From assembly GCA_964549065.1 (NCBI GenBank), contig CAZJUC010000106.1, forward strand, positions 1 through 10,490: 10,490 nucleotides of DNA. The letters are read 5' to 3'. The stretch's first letter is position 1. Every line of letters starts with the position of its first letter. This document shows positions 1 through 8,956 of the stretch, piece by piece. The notes under the pieces were generated by a model. It worked only from the letters and a program-made list of their open reading frames with translations. It did not search any database and had not been told where the DNA came from. The translations under genes and the position numbers were made by a program. The stretch is from Sva-07 sp964549065 (GTDB taxonomy: Bacteria > Actinomycetota > Acidimicrobiia > Acidimicrobiales > Ilumatobacteraceae).

Positions 1-2374
<2,374 letters not shown>

Positions 2375-2384
2375 GCAGCGTCCC

Positions 2385-2390
2385 AGCCTA
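2385..2390 (-). promoter_or_regulatory. Possible -10 box for secA
   Basis: On the minus strand the hexamer TAGGCT, which fits the actinobacterial pattern TANNNT, lies 10 bases upstream of the secA ATG in the 39-base gap after comF. A transcript starting the usual distance downstream would have a leader of only a few bases, which would fit the weak ribosome binding site. No good -35 box is visible 17 bases further upstream (CCCGTC), so this is a weak call; secA may equally be read through from comF. Confidence 0.25.
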
Positions 2391-2413
2391 CCGGTGCGAC
2401 GCGACGTGACGGG

Positions 2414-3082
2414 TCACGCCACGAGCGTGGGTACCGGTGTGGTGCCCGTCGGGCGGTGGCGTGCGGCGACCGCCGCTCCGGCGGGCGTGGAGGCAACCGC
2501 GTACAGACGCGGATCGCGGACCCCTGCATGACGCAGCGCTGCTCCGGCAGCTCGCAGCGTCGCGCCGGTGGTGACGACGTCGTCGACCACGATCACCCGA
2601 CGACCCTCGCAACCGGGGCGGGCGACGAATTCCGGGCCCAGCAGGCGTTCGACCCGCGAGCGTCCGGTCTGGCCGGCAGCGGGGCCGGTCCGAGCCAGCA
2701 GTCGACGACACGGCACGCCGAGCTGACGCGCAACGTGGCGCGCCACGAGCTCGCCCTGGTCGAATCCTCGCGAGCGGCGCCGGGCATCGCTGGTGGGCGC
2801 CCATGTGACCACCTCGACGCCACGGTGGTCGCCGTTGGCGACGATCGCGTTGACGACGAGCCCGGCCAGGTGCCGACCCACCTGGCGCCGGTTGCGGTAC
2901 TTGAGCCCCAACACCACCTTGCGGGCACGCCCGGTGTACGCCACCGCAGCGTGCACCCCGTGGCTACCGGGCCGCGGGCGAGGGCTCAACAGGGCGAATC
3001 GACAGGTGGTGCACACTGCCGCGCCCGGTGCGTCGCATCCGGCACAACGAATCTGGAAGATCATGGGCTCCAGTGTGACCAC
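2414..3082 (-). CDS. comF: ComF-family amidophosphoribosyltransferase-like protein
   Basis: This is a member of the ComF / double zinc ribbon-phosphoribosyltransferase family. In naturally competent bacteria ComF is needed for DNA uptake; in most other actinobacteria the role is not established. The longest form has 222 residues from a GTG at 3080-3082. An ATG at 3062-3064 (residue 7, MIFQIRC) is about as likely and has GGAG three bases upstream. An N-terminal metal-binding pattern has CxxC at residues 13-16 and 24-27. The family signature RRRSRGFDQGELVARHVA is at 101-118. The PRPP-binding loop VIVVDDVVTTGAT is at 163-175 with both aspartates present. Length is normal. It lies 39 bases upstream of secA in the same direction, a neighbourhood known in actinobacteria, although there a ribosome hibernation factor gene (hpf) usually sits between them and here it does not. 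The membership is clear; the reaction catalysed is not known. Confidence 0.9.
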   Translation of the reverse strand: MVTLEPMIFQIRCAGCDAPGAAVCTTCRFALLSPRPRPGSHGVHAAVAYTGRARKVVLGLKYRNRRQVGRHLAGLVVNAIVANGDHRGVEVVTWAPTSDARRRSRGFDQGELVARHVARQLGVPCRRLLARTGPAAGQTGRSRVERLLGPEFVARPGCEGRRVIVVDDVVTTGATLRAAGAALRHAGVRDPRLYAVASTPAGAAVAARHRPTGTTPVPTLVA

Positions 3083-3093
3083 GGGGTGTCACA
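3074..3093. promoter_or_regulatory. Inverted repeat TGTGAC-N8-GTCACA at the comF start
   Basis: A perfect six-base inverted repeat with an eight-base spacer lies 10-29 bases upstream of the comF ATG and covers the alternative GTG start. It could be an operator, or a small hairpin at the 5' end of the comF message. A perfect 12-base palindrome, CCGGACGTCCGG, lies further upstream at 3106-3117. No regulator can be named; the spacing is wrong for a CRP site, which has TGTGA-N6-TCACA. Confidence 0.3.
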
Positions 3094-3138
3094 GAGTTCC
3101 CGGCCCCGGACGTCCGGCCCCAGGCCCTCCCCACAACA

Positions 3139-3251
3139 CGTTTGCGTTGCACTCCTGGTGGACCGCCCCACCCGTTCTGCCACGCAAACGAGCACTCTCC
3201 GTTTGCGTTGCACTCCTGGTGGACCGCACCACCCACACCGCCACGCAAACG
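3139..3251. repeat. Two tandem 52-bp nested palindromic repeats
   Basis: Copy 1 spans 3139-3190 and copy 2 spans 3200-3251, separated by nine bases (61-bp period). They are identical over their first 28 bases and differ at only five positions, all in the second half. Each copy begins with CGTTTGCGT and ends with its exact reverse complement ACGCAAACG, extended by two more pairs after one mismatch. Inside lies a second stem, GGTGG against CCACC, around a six-base loop. The outer arms are unchanged between copies while the inner right part varies, which suggests the fold is conserved. They lie between two divergent genes, so they are not placed to terminate either one. They resemble REP-like or miniature palindromic elements, but no known family is recognised. 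Confidence 0.85.
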
Positions 3252-3264
3252 GGGTGCACGGGTC

Positions 3265-3270
3265 TACCGT
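3265..3270 (+). promoter_or_regulatory. yczE: Possible -10 box for a leaderless yczE message
   Basis: TACCGT matches TANNNT and ends six bases before the GTG at 3277. Transcription would be expected to start at or next to that GTG, giving a leaderless message, which is common in actinobacteria. No convincing Shine-Dalgarno sequence precedes the GTG. The matching -35 position falls inside the right arm of palindrome copy 2, so the repeat could affect this promoter. This is inferred from spacing only. Confidence 0.35.
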
Positions 3271-3276
3271 GCCAGG

Positions 3277-3900
3277 GTGCATCGCTTCATCCCGACCGAC
3301 CGGCCCCTCGAACGCATCATGCGGTGCGTACTCGGCTTGGCGTTCTTCGGTGGCGGGATCGCACTCCTGATCGACGCCCACCTCGGAGCGGCCCCGTGGG
3401 ACGTCTTCCACACCGGCGTCTCCGAACTCACCGGGCTCCCCGTCGGCCAGGTGACGATCATCACGGGTGTCGTGCTCCTGGCGCTCTGGATCCCGCTCGG
3501 CGAGACGATGGGGCTCGGAACGATCCTCAACGCCGTCGAGATCGGCCTGGTCGTCGACCTCGTGCTCCCGCTGCTGCCCGAGCCGGAACCGCTGATCGCC
3601 CGCACGGCGATGATGCTCGGTGGTGTCGTGGTGATCGCGATCGGTTCAGGGCTCTACATCGGCGCCGGGCTCGGTCCCGGCCCGCGCGACGGCCTGATGA
3701 CCGGTTTCGCCAGGCGAGGCATCTCGATCCGCTTCGCCCGCACCGCGATCGAGGTCACCGTGCTCGTCGTCGGCATCGCCCTCGGCGGGGCGATCGGCCT
3801 CGGGACTGCGGTGTTCGCGTTGGGCATCGGGCCCCTCGTGCAGTTCTTCCTGCCACGCCTCCGGATCAGCGAGCAGCGATGCGTTGCCCACGGTGTCTGA
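3277..3900 (+). CDS. yczE: YczE-like integral membrane protein (COG2364 type)
   Basis: This is a 207-residue hydrophobic protein resembling the YczE/YitT-like membrane family. Two family-typical stretches are visible: LGAAPWDVFHTGVSELTG at about residues 37-53, and the internally similar YIGAGLGPGPRDGLMTGFARRG at about 127-148. These look like repeated loop motifs after paired membrane segments. Predicted membrane spans lie near 16-36, 57-76, 80-100, 110-130 and 152-192, the last probably forming two. The biochemical role is unknown. The GTG at 3277 gives a short basic N-terminus before the first span. An ATG further in (residue 15) would cut into that span, and starts further upstream would translate through the palindromic repeats. 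It is the only plus-strand gene, divergent from comF and convergent with the ABC operon, so it is probably a separate transcription unit. Family confidence is moderate to good. Confidence 0.85.
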   Translation: MHRFIPTDRPLERIMRCVLGLAFFGGGIALLIDAHLGAAPWDVFHTGVSELTGLPVGQVTIITGVVLLALWIPLGETMGLGTILNAVEIGLVVDLVLPLLPEPEPLIARTAMMLGGVVVIAIGSGLYIGAGLGPGPRDGLMTGFARRGISIRFARTAIEVTVLVVGIALGGAIGLGTAVFALGIGPLVQFFLPRLRISEQRCVAHGV

Positions 3901-3912
3901 CACCAGGGCAGC
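3883..3912. terminator. Hairpin between convergent genes, probable bidirectional terminator
   Basis: TGCCC at 3885-3889 pairs with GGGCA at 3906-3910, and GGTGTC at 3892-3897 pairs with GACACC at 3899-3904, separated by a two-by-one internal loop; a G-C and a G-T pair extend the base. The stem contains the yczE stop codon (3898-3900) and ends three bases before the stop of the OppC-like gene (3915-3917). The two stops are only 14 bases apart, so one hairpin can serve both strands. There is no clear T-run, so termination strength is uncertain. Confidence 0.55.
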
Positions 3913-3914
3913 AC

Positions 3915-4922
3915 TCAGAGCGACGAGCCGCGGAAGGCGCTGCGACGCTGGAAGAAGTCGCCGACCTGGTTCAACGCCAGGACGGTCATCGTGAGGGCCA
4001 GCGACGGGTACAGGATCTGGCCGAAGTTGACCTTGATGTCGCCTCGTGCCTGGTTGATCATGTTGCCCCACGACGACGTCGGCAACTGCACGCTGAGCCC
4101 GAGGAACGACAGCGAGCCCTCGACCACGATGACAGCCGCAGCTGCGACCATTGCGTAGGCCAGGAGTGTCGGCAGCACGTTGGGGATGATCTCCCGGCGC
4201 AGGATCGTCCAGCGTTTCGTGCCGATCGCCTGCGCGGCCAGCACGAACTCGCGGTTGGAGATCGCCAGACTGTTCGCTCGCGCGACACGTGTGTAGGCCG
4301 GGATCGAGAGCAGGCCGATCACGAAGCTGATGACGAACAGGTCGCGAACCTCGAAGATCGAGATCAGTGCGAGCAGCAGCACCAGCGCCGGGAAGGCCAA
4401 CAGCACGTCGATCATCGCCATCAAGACGGTTTCGGTCTTGCCGCGCACGTAGCCGACGAGGGCGCCGAGCAGGCCGCCGACGACGACACCGCACACCACC
4501 GAGACAATGGCGACGGTCACACTGACGTAGGCGCCGTGCATCGTCCGGGAGAAGGTGTCGCGCGCCAGTCGGTCGGTTCCCAGCGGGTGGGCCCACGACG
4601 GCTGTTCGAGTGACTCTCGGTCACCGAACTCGCCGGTCGCTGCATTGAAGCCGTTCAGCTGCAGGTTGGGGTCGGCCAGCGGCAGGGAGCCGTTGAAGAC
4701 GCGGGCGTCGAGCTGCGCGTAGATCGCCGCGAAGAGCACGATCAGCAGCCACAGCGTGCCGAGCTTGACCAGTAGCGGCATCTCGCGGAACACACCCCAC
4801 GGCGTCTTGCGCTTCTGCTTGACGCCCTGCGGGACGACGAACTCGTCGACGGGGCGAGTGGTCGCCTGCCCTGTCGGGATCGTTGCCGCGGTGGCGCCGA
4901 CGTTGGTCTCGGTGGTCGCCAT
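3915..4922 (-). CDS. oppC: Peptide-family ABC importer permease, OppC/DppC-like
   Basis: This is the second membrane subunit of the importer, pairing with the OppB-like protein to form the channel. It has 335 residues. A polar 45-residue N-terminal tail ending in a basic stretch (KQKRKTPW) precedes the first span at about 50-70. An extracytoplasmic loop (about 71-115) leads to the OppC signature PLGTDRLARDTFSRTMHGA at 113-131. Further spans lie near 135-158, 166-188, 193-212 and 252-272. The ATPase-docking EAA loop, EFVLAAQAIG-N6-IL-N6-PN, is at about 225-249. The ATG at 4920-4922 is supported by GGAGG at 4931-4935 (minus strand), eight bases upstream inside the end of oppB. Only two bases separate it from the oppB stop, so translation is probably coupled. 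It is the last gene of the operon. Confidence 0.95.
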   Translation of the reverse strand: MATTETNVGATAATIPTGQATTRPVDEFVVPQGVKQKRKTPWGVFREMPLLVKLGTLWLLIVLFAAIYAQLDARVFNGSLPLADPNLQLNGFNAATGEFGDRESLEQPSWAHPLGTDRLARDTFSRTMHGAYVSVTVAIVSVVCGVVVGGLLGALVGYVRGKTETVLMAMIDVLLAFPALVLLLALISIFEVRDLFVISFVIGLLSIPAYTRVARANSLAISNREFVLAAQAIGTKRWTILRREIIPNVLPTLLAYAMVAAAAVIVVEGSLSFLGLSVQLPTSSWGNMINQARGDIKVNFGQILYPSLALTMTVLALNQVGDFFQRRSAFRGSSL

Positions 4923-4924
4923 GG

Positions 4925-5872
4925 TCACTTCCTCCGGATGCGTGGGTCGAGGACGGCGTAGAGCAGGTCGACGATGGTGTTGATGATCACGAACATCGCC
5001 GCGATGAAGACCGTGATCCCCTGGATCACGAGGATGTCTCGGCTGTTGATCGCAGCGATGAGCGAGAAGCCGAGCCCTGGGAGCCCGAACAGCTGCTCGA
5101 TGATGACCGTGCCTCCGAGCAGCGCACCGAAGGCGATGCCGACGATGGTCATCAAGCTGAGCGAGCTGGGCCGCAGCGCGTGGCGGAAGAGGATGTAGCG
5201 GTCGCTCATCCCCTTGGCTCGCGCGGAGAGGATGTAGTTCTCCCGCAGCGTGGCCATCATGTCGGAACGAACGAGGCGTGAGAACAGCGCCATCTGGGCG
5301 AGCGCCAGCGAGACCGTCGGGAGGATGGCGGTCTTCATGTTGTCGACGATGCCGTTGCTGAATCGGTTCCAGTTCGATGCCGGCAACCATTGGAGCTGCA
5401 CCGCGAAGAGCCAGATGAGGAAGATGCCGAAGATGAAGTTCGGGATGGACAGTGCCACTTGGACGCCGGTCGAGGTGACGGTGTCCGGCCACTTGCCCTG
5501 CTTGTAGGCGCCGAGGACTCCGACGGGTATGGCGATCAGCACCGAGATCACGATCGACATGATGGCGAGCTGAGCGGTGATCGGCAGTCGTTGGCTGATC
5601 GTGTCGCTCACGGGCTGGTCGGTGATGTAGGAGGTGCCGAGGTCACCGGTGACGGCGTCACCCAGCCATGCGACGTAGCGGACGAAGAAGGGGTCGTCGA
5701 GGTTCAGGTCGGCGCGGATCTGTTCTTCGATTCCCGGCGCCCGGGGACCGGTGCCGAGGATCGTGTCGACCGGATCCCCGGGGAGCATCGCAACCATCAA
5801 GAAGGTCAAGAACGTGACGGCGAACAACGTCGCGATCAATCGCAGAAGTACGAATGCGATGGTCTTGGCCAT
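4925..5872 (-). CDS. oppB: Peptide-family ABC importer permease, OppB/DppB-like
   Basis: This is the first membrane subunit of the importer, with 315 residues, the normal length. The N-terminal span (about 8-30) carries the OppB pattern LFAVTFLTFLMVAMLPGDPVD. A periplasmic loop with DDPFFVRYVAWLGDAVTGDLGTS follows at 59-81. Other spans lie near 100-122, 137-160, 181-200, 240-260 and 280-305. The EAA loop RENYILSARAKGMSDRYILFRHALRPS, which docks an ATPase subunit, is at 210-236. The C-terminus LYAVLDPRIRRK is typical. The ATG at 5870-5872 is the only usable in-frame start nearby. GGGGAG lies about 14 bases upstream, further than ideal. The gene follows the binding-protein gene after an 80-base leader with a GT-rich repeat and precedes oppC by two bases. 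Confidence 0.95.
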   Translation of the reverse strand: MAKTIAFVLLRLIATLFAVTFLTFLMVAMLPGDPVDTILGTGPRAPGIEEQIRADLNLDDPFFVRYVAWLGDAVTGDLGTSYITDQPVSDTISQRLPITAQLAIMSIVISVLIAIPVGVLGAYKQGKWPDTVTSTGVQVALSIPNFIFGIFLIWLFAVQLQWLPASNWNRFSNGIVDNMKTAILPTVSLALAQMALFSRLVRSDMMATLRENYILSARAKGMSDRYILFRHALRPSSLSLMTIVGIAFGALLGGTVIIEQLFGLPGLGFSLIAAINSRDILVIQGITVFIAAMFVIINTIVDLLYAVLDPRIRRK

Positions 5873-5900
5873 GATGACTGGTACTGCTCCCCGGGGGTCG

Positions 5901-5935
5901 GTGTGTTCAGTGTGTGTTCAGTGTGTGTGTGTTCA
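5901..5935. repeat. Expanding GT microsatellite in the oppB leader
   Basis: On the plus strand three consecutive units read (GT)3TCA, (GT)4TCA and (GT)6TCA, 35 bases with no interruption. On the transcribed minus strand this is CA-rich RNA between the binding-protein stop (5953) and the oppB ATG (5872). A CCCCGGGG palindrome follows at 5889-5896. It is non-coding. Short dinucleotide tracts like this can slip during replication and vary in length. Confidence 0.85.
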
Positions 5936-5952
5936 GGTGTTGATCGGTTGGA

Positions 5953-7722
5953 TCACTCGGTGATGAACACCTGGTGGTAACGGACCCGGGCTTCCGGTGC
6001 GATACCGGAGCCGAGCTCACCGCCCGGCAGCGTCCAACCGACGATGCCCTGGATGCTGGGGTCGTGGGCGACCATGACGGCCGTACCACCCGAGTACCAG
6101 GTGAGGTTCAACTCGTTGATGCGCTCGTTGATGAGTCCGTAGAGCTCCTTGCGGGTCTCGAAGTCGTCGGTGGCGCTGGCCTCGGCAGCCCATGCCTGCA
6201 TCTCCGGGTCGTCGTAGTTCGGGAAGTTGGCCACGGACTCGGCGGCCGGAGCCACGAACGGGTTCAACGAGGTCGACGGATCGCCCTCTCCACCCCAGCG
6301 CCAGCAGTGGGCCTCGTGGACGTCACTGACGGCGTTGTTGATGTGGGTGGCCTGGTCGAACTGTGTCAACGTGACATTGACGAGTTCGGAGCCGGTCCAC
6401 ACCTGCTCGAGCACCTGCATCGCAGCGATCAGGGTGGGGTCGGGCGGGCAGGAGAGTTCGACGTCGATCTGCTCGCCGACAGCCTTGCCGTCGGAACGAG
6501 CGGGGTCGTTGATGTACTCCTGCAGCAGCGCCACACCGGCTTCGAAGTCGAAGGTGGTGTAGGCGTCAGCCGCTTGTTGGGTCCACCACGGGCTGTCGTT
6601 CGAGAAGAACTGGGTGGTGGGGATGGAGATCCCGGCACCACCGAGTGCCTCGATGACGCGCTCCTGGTCGTTCATGCTGCTGAGGCCCTTGCGGACCCGC
6701 ACGTCGTCGTAGGGCGCCAACGCGGTGTTGTACATGCCACCACCGGTGTTGTTGCCCTGGAACTCGATCAGCTCGATGCCCGACTCGGCGCGGGCGTCAC
6801 GGATGGTGCCCTGGCGCAGCGACATCATCGCGTTCGTCGTGTCCGACAGCAGTGCGTCGAGACGCGTGCCCTCGTCGGGGATCGGACGGAACGAGATCGC
6901 ATCGAGATAGGGCAACTGGTTGCCCTCTTCGTCGACGAACCAGTAGTCCTCGTTGCGCTCGACGACGGTCTCGTTGTCGATGTCGCGCGCAGCGATCGTG
7001 AACGGGCCGGTACCGACCGGGTTGATGCTGTAGTCGGCGCTGTCGGCCGCGGCAAGGGCGGGATCGAACGGGTAGCCGATCGGAGCGCCGGCGAGATACG
7101 ACGGGAACGCCGAGAACGGCGCCGACAGGGTGTACTCGACCGTCAGGTCGTCGATCGCTGCGACGCCGGTGAGACCGGATGCGGAGATCGCCGACGATGC
7201 GGCCGAGCCGGCCTGCTGGATCGGGAACATGTCGACGATGGTCTGCGCGGTGAGCGGCGTGCCGTTGTGGAACACGACGTCGGGTCGAAGGGTCAGCGTC
7301 CAGACGGTGAAGTCCTCGTTCGACTCGATCCCCTCGGCGAGGAAGCCGGCGTAGTCGCCCTCGGCGGTCTGCTCCATCAACGGGTCGTAGATCGACTGTA
7401 TCACGTGGTAACAGGGCGACGAGCAGCTGTCCTCCCACGGACGCAGGCCCGTGGCTTCGCTCTCGAGGCCGATCGTGACCGTGCCGCCGTAGGTGGCAGC
7501 CTCCTCTTCCGGAGCGACGGTGGTGTCGACGTCGGGAGCCGTCTCCTCGGGCGTTTCCTCGCCGCCGTCGTCGGTCTCGCCGCCGTCATCGGTGGTCTCT
7601 TCGGTGGCCGTACCGTCGTCGGTGTCGGTGTCGGTGGAGCTGTCGTCGCTCCCGCACGATGCCGCCACGAACGCCAATACGAGTGGAATGGCGAGTGCTG
7701 TGACTACTCGTCGCTGTCGCAT
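5953..7722 (-). CDS. Lipoprotein solute-binding protein, peptide/nickel family 5
   Basis: This is the extracytoplasmic substrate-capturing subunit of the importer, with 589 residues. A type II signal peptide, MRQRRVVTALAIPLVLAFVAASC, places the lipobox AASC with Cys23 as the lipid-anchored residue. Residues 26-74 form an acidic linker with 22 Asp/Glu and no Lys or Arg, probably a flexible tether through the cell envelope. The family 5 domain starts at about residue 78 (YGGTVTIGLESEATGLRPWE). It includes WTLTLRPDVVFHNGTPLTA at 141-159, a NPVGTGPF motif and a C-terminal W-rich part with SGIAPEARVRYHQVF. Mature cysteines are 100, 104, 425 and 473. The ATG at 7720-7722 follows a GGGGGA two bases upstream. 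Its position inside an opp-type operon supports peptide import, but nickel, glycan or other substrates occur in this family and cannot be excluded. Confidence 0.95.
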   Translation of the reverse strand: MRQRRVVTALAIPLVLAFVAASCGSDDSSTDTDTDDGTATEETTDDGGETDDGGEETPEETAPDVDTTVAPEEEAATYGGTVTIGLESEATGLRPWEDSCSSPCYHVIQSIYDPLMEQTAEGDYAGFLAEGIESNEDFTVWTLTLRPDVVFHNGTPLTAQTIVDMFPIQQAGSAASSAISASGLTGVAAIDDLTVEYTLSAPFSAFPSYLAGAPIGYPFDPALAAADSADYSINPVGTGPFTIAARDIDNETVVERNEDYWFVDEEGNQLPYLDAISFRPIPDEGTRLDALLSDTTNAMMSLRQGTIRDARAESGIELIEFQGNNTGGGMYNTALAPYDDVRVRKGLSSMNDQERVIEALGGAGISIPTTQFFSNDSPWWTQQAADAYTTFDFEAGVALLQEYINDPARSDGKAVGEQIDVELSCPPDPTLIAAMQVLEQVWTGSELVNVTLTQFDQATHINNAVSDVHEAHCWRWGGEGDPSTSLNPFVAPAAESVANFPNYDDPEMQAWAAEASATDDFETRKELYGLINERINELNLTWYSGGTAVMVAHDPSIQGIVGWTLPGGELGSGIAPEARVRYHQVFITE

Positions 7723-7885
7723 GGATCCCCCATCTGGATGGTGTGTGTCGTTGTGGATGTTGTGAATGGTGAGTCGATCACGATGCCGACGCAGCAGTGC
7801 GGAAAGTCACCCCGTCTACGCCCCCTCTCGCCCCGGCGACTCCTCCGAAGCGAGAACATCGATTGTCTAGCACACATGACCGATG
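7723..7885 (-). promoter_or_regulatory. Leader of the binding-protein gene with possible promoter and hairpin
   Basis: This 163-base gap separates the OppF-like stop from the binding-protein start. On the minus strand a possible promoter is GTGACA (7884-7889, overlapping the OppF stop), 16 bases, then GACAAT (7862-7867). TGAC-N4-GTCA at 7876-7887 could be an operator half-site pair. Just downstream, CTCGC (7827-7831) pairs with GCGAG (7850-7854) and CGG (7834-7836) with CCG (7845-7847), forming a stem near the 5' end of the expected message. The remaining roughly 100 bases of leader show no recognisable riboswitch or gene. A separate promoter here would allow the binding protein to be made in excess of the ATPases. 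Confidence 0.35.
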
Positions 7886-8956
7886 TCACACAGTCGGAGC
7901 GCCACCCGTCTCGAAGTCACCCACGGACACCGCGGCCTCGACCGGGCGACCGTCGACCCACGGCTCGATCAGCGGGTGGTGACATGCCACGTAGTGGTCG
8001 TCGCCGACCTGGCGCATGGTGGGTTCCTCGGCGGCGCAGATCTCGTCGGCGAATGGGCAACGGGTGCGGAAACGGCAGCCGGACGGTGGCGAGATCGGCG
8101 ACGGGAGTTCGCCCTCGATCGGCTCGATGGCGTTGACGTCGACATCGGGATCGGGCACCGGACTCGATCCGAGGAGCAACTGGGTGTAGGGGTGTGCGGG
8201 ACCGGCGTACAACTGGTCGGCCTCGGAGATCTCGCACATCTTGCCGAGGTACATCACCGCCACCCGGTCGCTGATGTTCTTGACCACGGCGAGGTCGTGG
8301 GCGATGAACACCAGGGTGAGACCGTGTTCGGCCTTCAGGTCGTCGAGCAGGTTCAGGATCTGGGCCTGGATCGACACGTCGAGCGCCGACACCGGCTCGT
8401 CACAGATGATCAGCTGTGGCTCCATCACCAGCGCGCGGGCGATCGAGATGCGCTGACACTGCCCGCCGGAGAACTCGTGGGGCCGCTTGTAGCGGGCCGG
8501 ACCGGGATCGACGCCCACCTGGTCGAGGATGCGCGCCACGATGTCCCACTGCTCGTCTTTGTCCTTGGGCCCCCACACGTTGAGCGGCTCGGCGACGACG
8601 TCGCCGATCATGCGGCGAGGGTTCAACGACGAGATCGGATCCTGGAAGATCATCTGCAACTGCGTTCGGCGCCGGCGCATCGTCTTCTCGTCGAGGCCGG
8701 CGAGGTCCTCACCGTCGAGCACGACCGATCCACTGGTCGGCTTCGGCAGCCGCAACAGCGCGCGCCCGGTGGTCGACTTGCCGCAGCCCGACTCACCCAC
8801 GAGTCCGAGCGTCTCGCCCGGTGCGATGTCGAAGCTGATCCCGCTCACCGCTTTGACGGTGCGGCCCTTGCCTGCGGGGAACTCGACCACGAGGTCGGTC
8901 ACCTGCAGCAGGACCTCGTCCGCGGGGCGGAGGTGGGCGGTACCGGAGCCGGCCAT
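7886..8956 (-). CDS. oppF: Peptide-family ABC importer ATPase, OppF/DppF-like
   Basis: This is the second ATPase of the importer, hydrolysing ATP at the cytoplasmic face together with the OppD-like subunit. It has 356 residues. Walker A GESGCGKST is at 54-62, the Q-loop (FQDP) near 104-107, the ABC signature FSGGQCQR at 162-169, Walker B LIICDEP at 182-188 and the switch histidine at 220. The oligopeptide-transporter C-terminal extension follows, with HPYTQLLL at 255-262 and four cysteines at 294, 300, 307 and 325 (C-x5-C-x6-C-x17-C). The short SGCGKST-type Walker A and PISSLNPR favour OppF over OppD. The ATG at 8954-8956 shares its A with the TGA of the upstream oppD gene, a one-base overlap that implies coupled translation. 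Confidence 0.95.
   Translation of the reverse strand: MAGSGTAHLRPADEVLLQVTDLVVEFPAGKGRTVKAVSGISFDIAPGETLGLVGESGCGKSTTGRALLRLPKPTSGSVVLDGEDLAGLDEKTMRRRRTQLQMIFQDPISSLNPRRMIGDVVAEPLNVWGPKDKDEQWDIVARILDQVGVDPGPARYKRPHEFSGGQCQRISIARALVMEPQLIICDEPVSALDVSIQAQILNLLDDLKAEHGLTLVFIAHDLAVVKNISDRVAVMYLGKMCEISEADQLYAGPAHPYTQLLLGSSPVPDPDVDVNAIEPIEGELPSPISPPSGCRFRTRCPFADEICAAEEPTMRQVGDDHYVACHHPLIEPWVDGRPVEAAVSVGDFETGGAPTV

Noticed and set aside
3074..3093. CRP/FNR binding site
   Set aside because: The half-sites TGTGA and TCACA are ten bases apart instead of six.
2964..3248. Minus-strand frame reading through both palindromes
   Set aside because: Its similar peptide segments (VHQECNANGE, PPGVQRKR) come from translating the DNA repeats; no sign of a real protein.
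3139..3251. CRISPR array
   Set aside because: There are only two copies, each internally palindromic and 52 bp, with a nine-base spacer and no cas genes.
3141..3251. tRNA-like or attachment-site remnant
   Set aside because: The stems do not form a cloverleaf and no T-loop or acceptor pattern is present.
2793..4613. Plus-strand open frame of 606 codons
   Set aside because: It crosses comF, the repeats, yczE in another frame and oppC. Its arginine-rich, low-complexity translation is typical of an off-frame reading.
7746..7810. Short GTG-started leader peptide frame of about nine codons before the binding-protein gene
   Set aside because: No Shine-Dalgarno sequence or meaningful peptide composition was seen.
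5974..8136. Plus-strand open frame of 720 codons
   Set aside because: It is a mirror of the binding-protein gene and the end of oppF. The composition is Val/Asp/Arg/Gly-rich as in other shadows, and there is no ribosome binding site or domain.
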